Below the pieces are notes generated by a model. That model did no database searches, had not been told where the DNA came from, and saw nothing but the letters and a program-made list of their open reading frames with translations. A stretch of DNA of 64,000 bases, from positions 10,087,501 through 10,151,500 of the forward strand of contig CATNEN010000003.1 of assembly GCA_950097015.1 (NCBI GenBank), read 5' to 3'. Source of the stretch: Macrostomum hystrix (taxonomy: Eukaryota > Platyhelminthes > Macrostomidae). The position numbers and the translations under genes were made by a program. Shown one piece after another: positions 45,901 to 55,400 of the stretch (positions are counted from its first letter, which is position 1; the number at the start of each line of letters is the position of its first letter).

Positions 45901-47826
45901 GGCTAGCCTGTCTGTACAATGTTTGCCTAAAATTACTCTTTTTATCTACCTTAAAGAGGTTGTAGCCTCGGGGGTTCGATTCCCGACTCTACTGGAACAA
46001 TTTGTGTCACACTGAACTCCGCATTGCTTCAGTTCAATCAGTCGTTAAATGGGTACCAGCATTAGCTGGGGTAATTGGGGGTGGGTGTGGTTTCCCCCCA
46101 GTCCATGGACTGAACAGCTGTACGCAGCCTTTAGATGCGCCGCGCAATATCTGCGGCTGTGCTGTCGGCAGCACATCTGGTCCAGTTGAAGTAGGTGTGA
46201 TGCGTTATTAGTTTTTAATAATTTTTTCAGGATGAGAAGACCGGCGATAAAGCGACTAAGACACTGCGATTGAGGCCTGGTCACGTAAGTGCTTTTGTTA
46301 GCTGTGCGGCAAATATTTCACTTTGTTATATTTCTGTTTTATTTTTTTTTATAGAAAGCATATCAGGTTAAGCAGGCCATGTTTGACAAAGTAAAAAAAG
46401 ATTCGGCAGCTTTCGATATAGCGCAATGGTGCGTCCAAGTTTTTAACGAAGATTTAAACTGCTGGTGTCCCGGTAGGTCAAACAACATGTTTGTCTCCTG
46501 ATCTAGTTTGATGACATAACCATAATTTGACGCCATGTCATTTCAGAATATGATTCAACAATTGTTTCTACTATTCCTGCGCCGAAGCTTCGTCTAGTGA
46601 ACGAACCTCCGCTTGCCACTGAGCCACTAGAAGCATTCATTAAAGTTTCTGTAGATCAGACCAGCGGCATGCCAACCCGCCATGTCGGACTTATTACTAA
46701 GCTCGCCGATGATGTTTCCAAATTTCGCAAGCTTGCAGCTTCTAAACTAGGACTGTCTAATCCGAATCAGTATCACCTGTGCTTTGTGAATCCGTCCACT
46801 GGCGATGTCGGATCTGAGATTCGCGAAAATCGCAGCCTTGAAGCGGCAGGGTTAAAGAACGCTATCGAGCTTTGTCTAGTCCTCGGCCGGCCGCTTCTAA
46901 CTGGTCAGACTCGACTGCGCCTAGTTGAACATCTACCCTACGACGCATCTGATTGGCTACAGCGGCTGAGCCAATCGCCGGATTCTTTATTTCGAGAATG
47001 CGATCTCGATCTTGTAGTTAATCCAGATTTTCGCGTTGAAGATCTTAACGAAATATTGATTAAAGAGGGTCATTTAGGGCCAAACGAGACTGCTGCCATG
47101 TTTCGTCGAAAAGATAAGAACAAGCAGCTACTGGCTTTGCAGGCCTCTAAGCAGTTGTCATCTTGTCATCTGGGCCAGAAGGGTGTAGCCCTGTGCTTCA
47201 ATCGGCACTGCGATCTTCCTCCGCAAATCTCAACTAAGAACGGACGCGGTAAAAGCTTTGTCGATCCAATGCTACTTTGGTTGACTACGCGTGCTAATCT
47301 ACCCAATGCTGATTATGATTCGCCAAAGCCATTGTGGTGGCCAGATGTCCAAGACCAAGGGGACGACAGTGCAGCATCGCTCTATGCTGCTGTTGCTCAT
47401 GCAGCTTCAATCAGGTCTAAAAATGAGCGCTTTCTTCTGTTAGCTAAACGCTGTCACGACCGTTGCGAATGGACCATCATTCCAAGATTAAAGGACGTTC
47501 TTTATAGTCGAGGTACCGGCGGCGAAAACCAGGGATCTCCGCTCACTAATCTTACAAACTCACCGTACTCACTTCGCGATGGTGACGTCATCGCCTGGGC
47601 TATTGTCGGCGAGTCTTTAGGTTCTGTAGACGCCAAGTATTTCATTGGGCCGCAGGACCTGCTGGCGCAGAATGAACGCAGGCTCGCTAGAGATCGTCGT
47701 CGTGGTCGCACAGTTGACGAAGACGATTTCGGCGACGTTGGTGGAGCCTGCGGCTCGGCTGATCGACTCAGGCCGTTAGAAAAGTCTCTAATTATATCTG
47801 TGCCAAGCTATAAGCCGATTGACTAA
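39993..47826 (+). CDS. USP40: USP40-like ubiquitin-specific protease
   Basis: Nine exons join in phase: 39993-40550, 41306-41512, 42732-43372, 43723-44125, 45060-45242, 45509-45889, 46231-46284, 46355-46472 and 46547-47826. They give 1274 residues (human USP40 has 1235). The protein starts MFGDMFE, like the family. The USP fold has Cys53 in NQGATCYLNSL, the QHDVQELNRLLFSALEDSL box, a zinc ribbon (CSEC, CDGC), LTLSLMRFDFDF, and His328 in GGHYHVYVRD. Then come WFDINDRRVTPIRSF and AYMLFYR, ubiquitin-like regions in the middle, and a C-terminal part ending in an acidic and arginine-rich stretch with a YSLRDGDVIAW motif. The catalytic Cys and His boxes are intact, so it should cleave ubiquitin from proteins. 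A 3' splice site (AACTTTTCAG) ends 32 bases before the ATG. Exon 5 and the short exon 7 are the least certain; each keeps phase. Confidence 0.92.
40608..41222. repeat. 28-bp minisatellite in USP40 intron 1
   Basis: About 22 nearly perfect units, GGTATTAGACACCTGTATTT plus AGGGTTCA. Each unit contains TTCAG|GTATTA, a 3' splice-like AG followed directly by GT, and one TTAGGG. Confidence 0.95.
41648..41990 (-). mobile_element. SINE family A copy, nearly complete, in USP40 intron 2
   Basis: From the right end the minus strand reads a head (ACGCGTTTGCTTCTGGC, then CTGAGCTC), GAGGCCACATTTATTTGG, GAGAAGGCTTGGGGGCTTGT, then the body with the CAGCGAAATGGGCAGAATTG and GGCTGCTAGTCTTCAG region. It ends in an AATTATTATTGTT tail. 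It lies between duplicated ATCATATGATGCT sequences (41612 and 41996). Confidence 0.85.
42003..42685. repeat. 23-bp minisatellite in USP40 intron 2
   Basis: About 29 almost identical units, ACAGACCTGACACAGTCTGG plus CAC, with three TATGG variants at the right end. The motif also occurs once in diverged form beside the SINE at 41623 (GCAGAGCTGACACC), so the array probably grew from local sequence. It ends about 45 bases before exon 3. Confidence 0.95.
43440..43680. repeat. Degenerate 32-bp repeat in USP40 intron 3
   Basis: About six imperfect units around CAACCAACTAGATATCCGTT with TATCTACCCTAG, followed by a pyrimidine-rich acceptor region. Confidence 0.75.
44176..44505 (-). mobile_element. 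SINE family A copy in USP40 intron 4
   Basis: Nearly full length. On the minus strand it has the head GTGGCAGAGCGGTTAACGCG, then ACCAAGGTCCCTAAGTTCGA, then GGCTTGGGGGCTTGTCGTGC and the body to GGCTGCGGGTCTAGTG. Confidence 0.85.
44920..45000 (+). mobile_element. tRNA-like SINE head fragment in USP40 intron 4
   Basis: CCTAGTGGTACTTGGCTAGA and GAGGTCGGGAGTTCGAAAC resemble A- and B-boxes about 40 bases apart. It is not a folded tRNA gene and lacks the family A body. It ends about 60 bases before exon 5. Confidence 0.5.
45325..45475 (+). mobile_element. SINE family A copy, 3'-truncated, in USP40 intron 5
   Basis: The plus strand reads GTGGCAGAGCCGTCTAACGC, then CCAAGGTCCCTGAGCTCGAT, then GGCCACATTCATTTGGGGCG and GAGAAGGCTTGG, and stops after ATTGAGGGCC. 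This is the clearest view of the tRNA-like head in the direct orientation. Confidence 0.85.
45955..46210 (+). mobile_element. SINE family B copy in USP40 intron 6
   Basis: GTTGTAGCCTCGGGGGTTCG, GATTCCCGACTC, TGGAACAATTTGTGTCACAC, GTACCAGCATTAGCTGGGG, CAGTCCATGGACTGAACAGC, TGTACGCAGCC, in the same order as 20914-21170. It fills most of a 341-bp intron. Confidence 0.85.
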
Positions 47827-48640
47827 GAAAATGTTGAGTTAAGCTCAGTAGCAAGTCATTAATATTCTTTTCGGTGTCTCAAAGGCGTTTGTTTTGAAAC
47901 TTACTGTTAAGAACTTGCGTCCAGTTTTTTAATTATTGATCCCAGTGAACATCAACGACAAAAAACAGTAAGTTTTCATCACTTTTTATCGCCACTATAT
48001 TTTATTTTGACAAGCTAGCACTGATACGCCTAAGCATTAGAATTTCCACGTGGCTGTAAATTATTATGACAACAAAAATAAGAAAATTATATTTTAATTT
48101 TAGCCTTTAATGTGGTAGTTCTGATGGTATCATAGCTAAAATATGTAAAAATTTGAGACACGAGTAAACATTCCAATAAATCATATTTTATATAATATTA
48201 AAAAATTTGATGTAGTTAAAATTTCTGCCCAAATCTCTGTTCTTTTATATCGCTTTTTCTGTTTCGTGCCAGTACGTCGTTATTTGTAAGTCTTTGTTTT
48301 TATATTACGATTATTTGCTACAAGACAGTATCTTGGAGGCTACAGTTCGTTAGTAGAAGTGGATACATATTTTTTTAGTTTTTAAGTCAAGTCAATGTTT
48401 ACTTTGAAGATAAAGACAGACAGTACTTCTAAATACTAAATTGACTTTTTGTATGGATTCATATTGTTTAACTTGTTCATGTTCTGTGCTTGTTTTGTTA
48501 AATAAACAGCCCTAAAATATAGGCTAGAGGAACCTTATCCTTTTCTACTTATGATTACCTTTCATTACTTTTACGGTAGTTTTACGGTAGAGTCAGGCAC
48601 TCCTGCACACAGGGGGATTATAAACATTATTATACTTGCA
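47827..48640. other. USP40 3' UTR and intergenic AT-rich DNA
   Basis: No gene is seen. AATAAA at 48501-48506 is a plausible polyadenylation signal for USP40. Confidence 0.55.
48501..48506 (+). terminator. Candidate polyadenylation signal of USP40
   Basis: AATAAA about 675 bases after the stop codon. Confidence 0.4.
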
Positions 48641-48972
48641 GGAGGGCTGCGGGCAATGGGACATCGTTTGTTGACACTAGACCCGCAGCCAGCGAGGATG
48701 CAATTTTGCCCAAATCGCTGACTCCTGAGCACACACGCACACAGATACTGTACGCAGGCACACACGCTCACACAGGTGTGTACATCTACCCTGACTTACT
48801 CGTCGTCAGGCAGTGTACATTTCACTATGCCTTGAAGGTTGGCAATCAGGGGCGTGAATAGCACGACAAGCCACCAAGCCTTCTCTCCGCGGCTGCGCCC
48901 CAAATGAATGTGGCCTCGCCGCGGAATCGAGCTCAGGGACCTTGGTGCGAGAGGCAAAGGGGTTAACCGAAA
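48640..48972 (-). mobile_element. SINE family A copy upstream of POLD2
   Basis: Almost complete. On the minus strand it has a head ending CTCGCACCAAGGTCCCTGAG, then CTCGATTCCGCGGCGAGGCC, GAGAAGGCTTGGTGGCTTGT, the body, and GGCTGCGGGTCTAGTGTC. The tRNA-like end stops about 18 bases before the 3' splice site that precedes POLD2. Confidence 0.85.
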
Positions 48973-49032
48973 TGCGCATGCTATCTTTCAGCTTCAAGTA
49001 TTCCGTACGAGCAGCTATTGTTGACTTTCGCC

Positions 49033-51295
49033 ATGCCATCAGCCAATCAGCAGCAGCGGCGTCAGACGGCGCCATATGAGAACCTGAGCTCTGACTATGT
49101 TGTCCCATCAGCTAGTCGCAATTATCGCCTACAGTATTCGCATGTGTATTCTCAGCGCTTGCACACAATGCGTTCCCAGTTAGAGAGTCTGGCCCAGCAG
49201 CAATGGCCGACAGACGCTCATCAGGCCCCGCTGCGTAGAATCTCCGAGATTGTCACGGGCGAAAAGTGCATGGTTGTTGGCACACTGTTCAAAGATATGC
49301 CATTGAAGCCTAGCATTTTAAGTGAGATTGGCGAGGATCAGCAATTGCCTACGCAACCGCCTCCCGAACGGTGCGTCAGCGACAAAGATCGCCTCATTCT
49401 GGAGGACGATCTGCAGCGCATTCAACTGGTTGGCGGCGTTGCTAAGGAGCGCCTGGTAACTGGCGTTGTGCTGGCCGTGCTGGGCAAAGAGACGGAAGAC
49501 GCTAGGGGTCGATTTCAGGTTAGTTGTGAATGCAAGTCTTTGTACTAGAGTCTTTGTCGCAAATCTTGTTTGTACAACATGTATCCTTGTACCAGAGTTT
49601 GTTATAATTTGCGTCTTTGTCTGTACAATGCGTGTCTTTGTACCTGAGCTTTTCTGTACAATTTGGGTCTTTGTACCAGATATTTTTAGTGTCTTTGTAC
49701 CAGAGCTTGTGTGTGTCTTTGTATCAGAATTCAAAGATAGCTACAATTCTTAATTAGTGTAATTTCATCACCCTAATCCTCACTCCCAATCAGGTAGAGG
49801 ACTACATATTTGCCCAGCCTGCTCCGCAGCCGCCGTGGCCTCAGCTTGAACTGTCAGCGCCAACTGGCAGCTCCAGCGACGATGACATCTGGCTAGCAGT
49901 TGTGTCCGGTCTACATATCGGCGATCCAGCCGAGGATGTTCTGAAACTGCGCCTGCTAGTTCAACGCCTCACCTGCAGCCTAATTGCTTCCAAGAGCATG
50001 CGCCAATCAGCTGCCAGCACTGTTCGACTGCTGATCGCTGGTCAGTTCTGGCTACTTTTAGTAGCATTATTTGAACCAAAAAGTTAATAATTACAGGAGG
50101 GCTGTGGTAAATGGCATCATTTGGTCACAGTGGACCAGCAGCCAGAAAGGAGGACATTTTGCCCACTCCGCTGACTGGGGGATAAATGGGTGGATGTATC
50201 TGTTCTAGAGCCTTAAGTTTATATCCACTTTATCGCACTAAGCACTGCGCCTCAGTCCCTTCAAAACTTATCAGCATGTCACCCGAATGTGCCTGCATCA
50301 TCTCCGTCTTCGGTGGTCACCTACCTTTATTTAGACAGATTGGCTGGACCTTCAAGGGCTACAACAGGTGGAAATAGGCCACCATGGACACCCTGACGCG
50401 AATTTCTCCAATTTCGCTGATCAAGCCAAAATACTAGGCGCAGCGCAACCACAGGACACCATCGCCAAGTCTGTCAACCAATCAGTCACCAGCCAACGCT
50501 GATAGCATTCAGGCGCTGTCATGAAAGTTTTTTCTGTTGGTAGGGGAGGAATTCCCTCCTAGGATTAAAATGGTTTGGTAGTCCAACTGTTGATAAAAAT
50601 TCACCTATACTATTGCAGGCAACAGTCTGGCCAAGAGTACCCAGGATCAGGAGTCGCACTCTCGAGCTCTCTACTTGTCCAAGAAGGCCGCTGTGACCAG
50701 CGCTGCAGGAGTCGCACGCCTGGACAGCCTCCTCGCCGAGCTGGCCTCCTCTTGTCCGGTGGATCTGATGCCGGGCGAATTCGATCCAAGCGGATTCTTC
50801 CTGCCTCAGCAGCCGCTGCATCAGTGCATGCTGCCGCTAGCCAGCGCTTATAGCAGCCTCAATCTGGTCACCAATCCTTACAGATTCCGTTTAGCCAATT
50901 GGTACATCCTGGCCACTAGCGGCCAGACTATAAATAATGTTCGCAAATTTAGCACCATCGACCATCCGTTGGATCTGATGGAAGCCACGCTGCGTTGGCG
51001 GCATCTGGCGCCGACTGCGCCAGACACGCTGGGATGTTTCCCATTCTACGAAACTGATTCATTGCTGCTAGATTTTAGTCCGCATCTGTACATAGCTGGC
51101 AATCAGAGTGTCTTCGGACACAGGCTAGTGAAGGACTCGCTTGGTCAGGACACTCTGCTAGTCTCTGTGCCGGCATTCGCTGATACTGGCGAGTGCGCCC
51201 TGATTGGACTGCGCAGTCGTCGAGTTCGTCGGTTGGTGCTGTCGACTGGCGGACTGAACTCGGGTCGGGAGAATACTCCCATGGATACCGATTGA
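49033..51295 (+). CDS. POLD2: DNA polymerase delta subunit 2 (small regulatory subunit)
   Basis: Three exons, 49033-49518, 49794-50040 and 50619-51295, join in phase and give 469 residues, the same length as human POLD2. Matching segments include QYSHVYSQRLHTMRSQLE and CMVVGTLFKDMPLKPSIL (OB-fold region), VEDYIFAQPAPQ, VRLLIAGNSLAKSTQ, SCPVDLMPGEFDPSG and LPQQPLHQCMLPLASAYS (phosphodiesterase-like region), ILATSGQTINNVRKFS, HLAPTAPDTLGCFPFYETD and PHLYIAGNQSVFG. POLD2 joins the catalytic subunit to POLD3/POLD4 and is needed for lagging-strand synthesis and repair in the nucleus. As in other B-subunits, the phosphodiesterase fold is expected to be inactive. The start is the first ATG after a 3' splice site (GCTATCTTTCAG at 48980-48991), 41 bases upstream. 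Confidence 0.96.
50094..50190 (-). mobile_element. SINE family A fragment in POLD2 intron 2
   Basis: GGGCTGTGGTAAATGGCATC, CAGCAGCCAGAAAGGAGGAC and TTTTGCCCACTCCGCTGACT match the 3' part of the family A body in minus orientation. Confidence 0.7.
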
Positions 51296-51316
51296 GTGAT
51301 TTCCCACTGTCTAGAT

Positions 51317-51891
51317 AGGGGTCGGCTAACTTATTTGCTAGCGGGCCAAAGCGAAAACCTAAAATGCGACAGCGGGTCGCATTGACTGTAGAAATATGCG
51401 ATATATGAAGAGATGACACACGGGAGAGACGGGAGAGACGAGACACAGGAGAGACGGGAGAGATGACACACGGGAGAGACGGGAGAGATGACACACGGGA
51501 GAGACGGGAGAGATGACACACGGGAGAGATGAGACACGGGAGAGACGGGAGAGATGACACACGGGAGAGACGGGATAGATGAGACACGGGATAGATGAGA
51601 CACGGGAGAGACGAGACATGGGAGAGATGAGACACGGGATAGATCAGACACGGGAGAGATGAGCCACGGGATAGATGAGACAGGGGAGAGATGAGACACG
51701 GGAGAGACGAGACATGGGAGAGATGAGACACGGGATAGATGAGACACGGGAGAGATGAGCCACGGGATAGATGAGACACGGGAGAGACGAGACACGGAAG
51801 AGATGAGACACGGGAGAGACGAGACACGGGAGAGATGAGACACGGGAGAGATGCGCCAGAGTTCCCGCGGGCCAAAGTTTTCCGACGCCTA
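51317..51891. mobile_element. hAT-like MITE carrying a minisatellite (copy 2, inverted)
   Basis: A perfect 8-bp target duplication, GTCTAGAT, lies at 51309-51316 and 51892-51899. The ends are AGGGGTCGGCTAACTT and, on the other side, AAGTTTTCCGACGCCTA. The left 90 bases match the inverted right end of copy 1 (GCTAGCGGGCCAAA, GACAGCGGGTCGCATTGAC). The interior (51405-51850) is a tandem GATGAGACACGGGAGAGAC repeat. It lies 22 bp after the POLD2 stop codon. Confidence 0.9.
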
Positions 51892-51899
51892 GTCTAGAT

Positions 51900-52467
51900 C
51901 CCCATTGATAACTTCAATTTGCTAATTTCTGCTTAATTCTCGCTAATCTCATTGTTTGCGGCTGATCAATCGATAAATGAAAAGCAAGGCATTTTATTCC
52001 ATTTTTGAGATGCATTTTTACTAAACAAACTTATGTAACTTATTGTCAGTTAAAGCAGCAAATATAAATTTTCATATATACTCGTAATTTATCATTAATT
52101 GTGTGCTAATATGCACTAATTTACTACTTACAACACTGCCTAGAGATTAAGATTTATCACCGATCGTTTATAAGTTTCTTTGTAGTTTTTGCACACCTGG
52201 TCCAACTGGCATTAATGTCAGTTATATTTCTCATATAGAAGCTTAAAAAATTAATACTTCCCGCATTCGGCGTGCAAACAATGGTTTGCGTGTGTTTCGT
52301 CTGCTGTTCTTTTAGCATACATAAGATACAACACGCCTGATGGGCATGATGCCTTAATTCTTGAAAACCCCATGCGCATTATCACATTGTGGAATTATAA
52401 TGATATCATTCTTTTAAGTGAGAGTCCAATCATTTTTTGAGTCGTCCATTGTATCTGTCCGGCACAC
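51900..52467. other. Intergenic AT-rich DNA between convergent POLD2 and the SFRP-like gene
   Basis: No coding sequence or element ends are seen. It should hold the 3' UTR of the minus-strand SFRP-like gene. Confidence 0.5.
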
Positions 52468-55400
52468 TCAGCGATAATCAATTAAAGTCCGCGCTATTCC
52501 TGCTCTTCCTCCGGCCGGTTTGCGGTGTCGTCGGGCCCGATTGGCCTTCTGGCAGCTGATTCGCTCCGCTCGGCCACACGGGCACTCGCAAATGTCGTTA
52601 GGTTCGGACAATGGGTTTAGCCTCTGCGCCAGGCGTTGTCGTTGCTTTCGCTTGAACTGCCTCATACTGCGCTTATTCCAGCACTGCGGAGCAAGTGAGG
52701 AAAGTCATGGGTTCGACCACCTGATTCGTTCATAAGATTAAATGATTTTATTCTGTACAATGCTATTGTCATGGTACAATGCTATTGCAGCGTTGTTATG
52801 ACATTAACACTAAAAAATAGTGCAGAAAAACATTGCTATGTGCTTTAGTCTATGGGTATTAACTGCGAGCGGCAGAGCGAGAAGGTGGTGTTGGGGCGAA
52901 GCCCACACTTCCTACCATAGACAAAAATGTTTGACTAAGCTATTCCTTGAATGTGGTCTACTAAACTTTAGTCTATGAACTAGAACGACATTAAGGAAAA
53001 GGACATTACCACGCATCCTACGTGCGTCTAAATGTCACAAAAAGTGCATAGCAATGACTTGACTCACTCGTTTTATCTTGCACCTGTAGTGTCTATTGTT
53101 CGGCAGTAGAATCACCTGCTTCCACAAATTATCGAAATAGGAGTTATAACCGACAAGAATTAGCGACTGATTTAGCTTAACTGGAGTGCAGGAGCAGCCA
53201 GACTTCACGACGACCACCTGCACTGATCCCGGATCAAGCATGTAGCCTACTACTCCGTTGCCAATGTACAGAACTTTTTTTACGACTAAGTTAAGTCGCC
53301 TATCATAGCCGCCTATGTAGGGCTGGCCAATAGGTGAGTTATTTGGTTGGCTCAACAACGCTTGCAGCCAACCGATTCTCACAAGTTTCACTTCGGCGGC
53401 TGCGGATGAAAGTATTAAATTAGTTTAGCTTTCTGGAGTCAAGAATCATTCGATTGTGTATGATAAGCAACCGCTAGGTCTCACCGTATGTGAAATTTCC
53501 TTGCTTAAAGTCGCTCCTTTTAAATGGATGCTCATATCGCATTCTAAACGAGCCAATCGCTCCGCGTCTCGGTGTCCTGGCGATATCGGCAATAAATTGG
53601 ACCAGGCATTGCGAGGCATTTCTAGCCTGACAGACGTCTGCAGCGGGGTGCATTAAGGGATTTTAGCAGTGCGTATTAAGCCACAAGTAAGCTAATGTAA
53701 TTAAGTACAAAATTTGTAATCCATTAAAGCTTCAATTGCGATCTTTCAACAGTTGTAAATCTTGTGAAATACGAATCAATTTAGTCTTGGTAAAAGCCGT
53801 AGAAAATATCGCTTTTTAACGATCATATTAGATATCTAGGCTTTGTATTTTTTTCGCTCGAGTTCTTTTGGGGTGGACGAAATGACGACGGAGTTAAAAA
53901 AATATCAACGTCGAAAATATCACACCTCAATAAATCATGCTTCCCCCTCGATAATTCATGCTTCCCCCTGATAATGCATGCTTCCCCTCGATAATTCATG
54001 CTTCCCCCTGATAATGCATGCTTCCCCTCGATAATTCATGCTTCCCCCTGATAAATCATGCTTCCTCCTGATAAATCATGCTTCCCCCTCGATAAATCAT
54101 GCTTCCCCCTCGATAATTCATGCTTCCCCCTCGATAATTCATGCTTCCCCCTCGATAATTCATGCTTCCCCCTCGATAATTCATGCTTCCCCCTCGATAA
54201 TTCATGCTTCCCCCTCGATAATTCATGCTTCCCCCTCGATAATTCATGCTTCCCCCTCGATAATTTATGCTAGCCCCTCTATTTATGCTTTCCTCTCGAT
54301 AACTCGTGCTACCCCTCGTCTATTCATTCTTTTCCATCGTTAATTCAATGCTTCCTCTCGACAACTTATTCTTCGCCATCAAAAATTAATTCTACTTGAA
54401 TGCTTTCCCCTCGATAATTCATTCTACCGATAATTCAGCTAATTATCGATAATTTCTTTAATATTCGATAATTTAGCTACTTCTTGATATATCATGCTAC
54501 CCCCTAGAAAATTCATGCTATTTCGTCGGTAATTCATGCTACCCCTTCAACAAATCATGCTACCCTCTTTAATAAATGATTCTATCGTCTTGAAAAAATT
54601 TACCCTGAAAGTAGTAAGATATTACCTGAAAATCTCATTCTTTCTCCTGGAAATATCATGCAATCTGTTCAAGAAATCAAGATATTCCCTGGATGTCTAA
54701 TGCTTTTGCCTACAAATTACATGCAATTTTCTTGATATCTCATGCTGCTATCAAACAATTGCTTCCTTGCACGAAAAAGCGCTTAGTTGCAGCAATTCTC
54801 TAAACACTTTTCTTTAGTTTTGAAAATAAAAAACGTTAAAAGCTACGTATGCTCGAGCAGTCTCCATTTAGTTTTGAATCAAAAAACGCTTGCAGCTATG
54901 CTAAAAAATCTTTCCTTAGTTTTAGTGCTTAGAAATCTTAGAAAAATTAGCGTGTATAAAGCGAATGTTGAGAAGGCGAATGTTTTAGAGAACGAATCGC
55001 GAGAATCGGACAACGCGTTCGCTATAGAACAATGACAAGACCACTTTTCTCATAAAGTGAATTGACACACAGATATATAGACACTTCGTTTGTTGAATAA
55101 TTTGTTAGAAGTCTAATTATATTTTATAGGTACAGTTGCACCCTAAAAATGCAAGTCTTTCCTCGAGAGAATAAAATTCGCTAGCAGCTTGAAAAAATAA
55201 GGATAATTTGACATAATCAGCCACGTGATTCTGGGAATCATAAACTGCGCAATTCGCACCTTTTTATCTGCTACTTTGATCGCATAAATCTAACTGACTT
55301 GACTCTGATATGCTTGAAGCAAAATTTCATGGCCACGGGAGAATGTGAAGTGCAGCCCTATAGCCCAAACTTGAACCGTCTTCTAATTACGTCTGGCTGA

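Noticed and set aside
45890-46230. A SINE-derived intron (introner) in USP40
   Set aside because: The SINE fills most of the intron, but both splice sites lie in separate flanking sequence, so it looks like an insertion into an existing intron.
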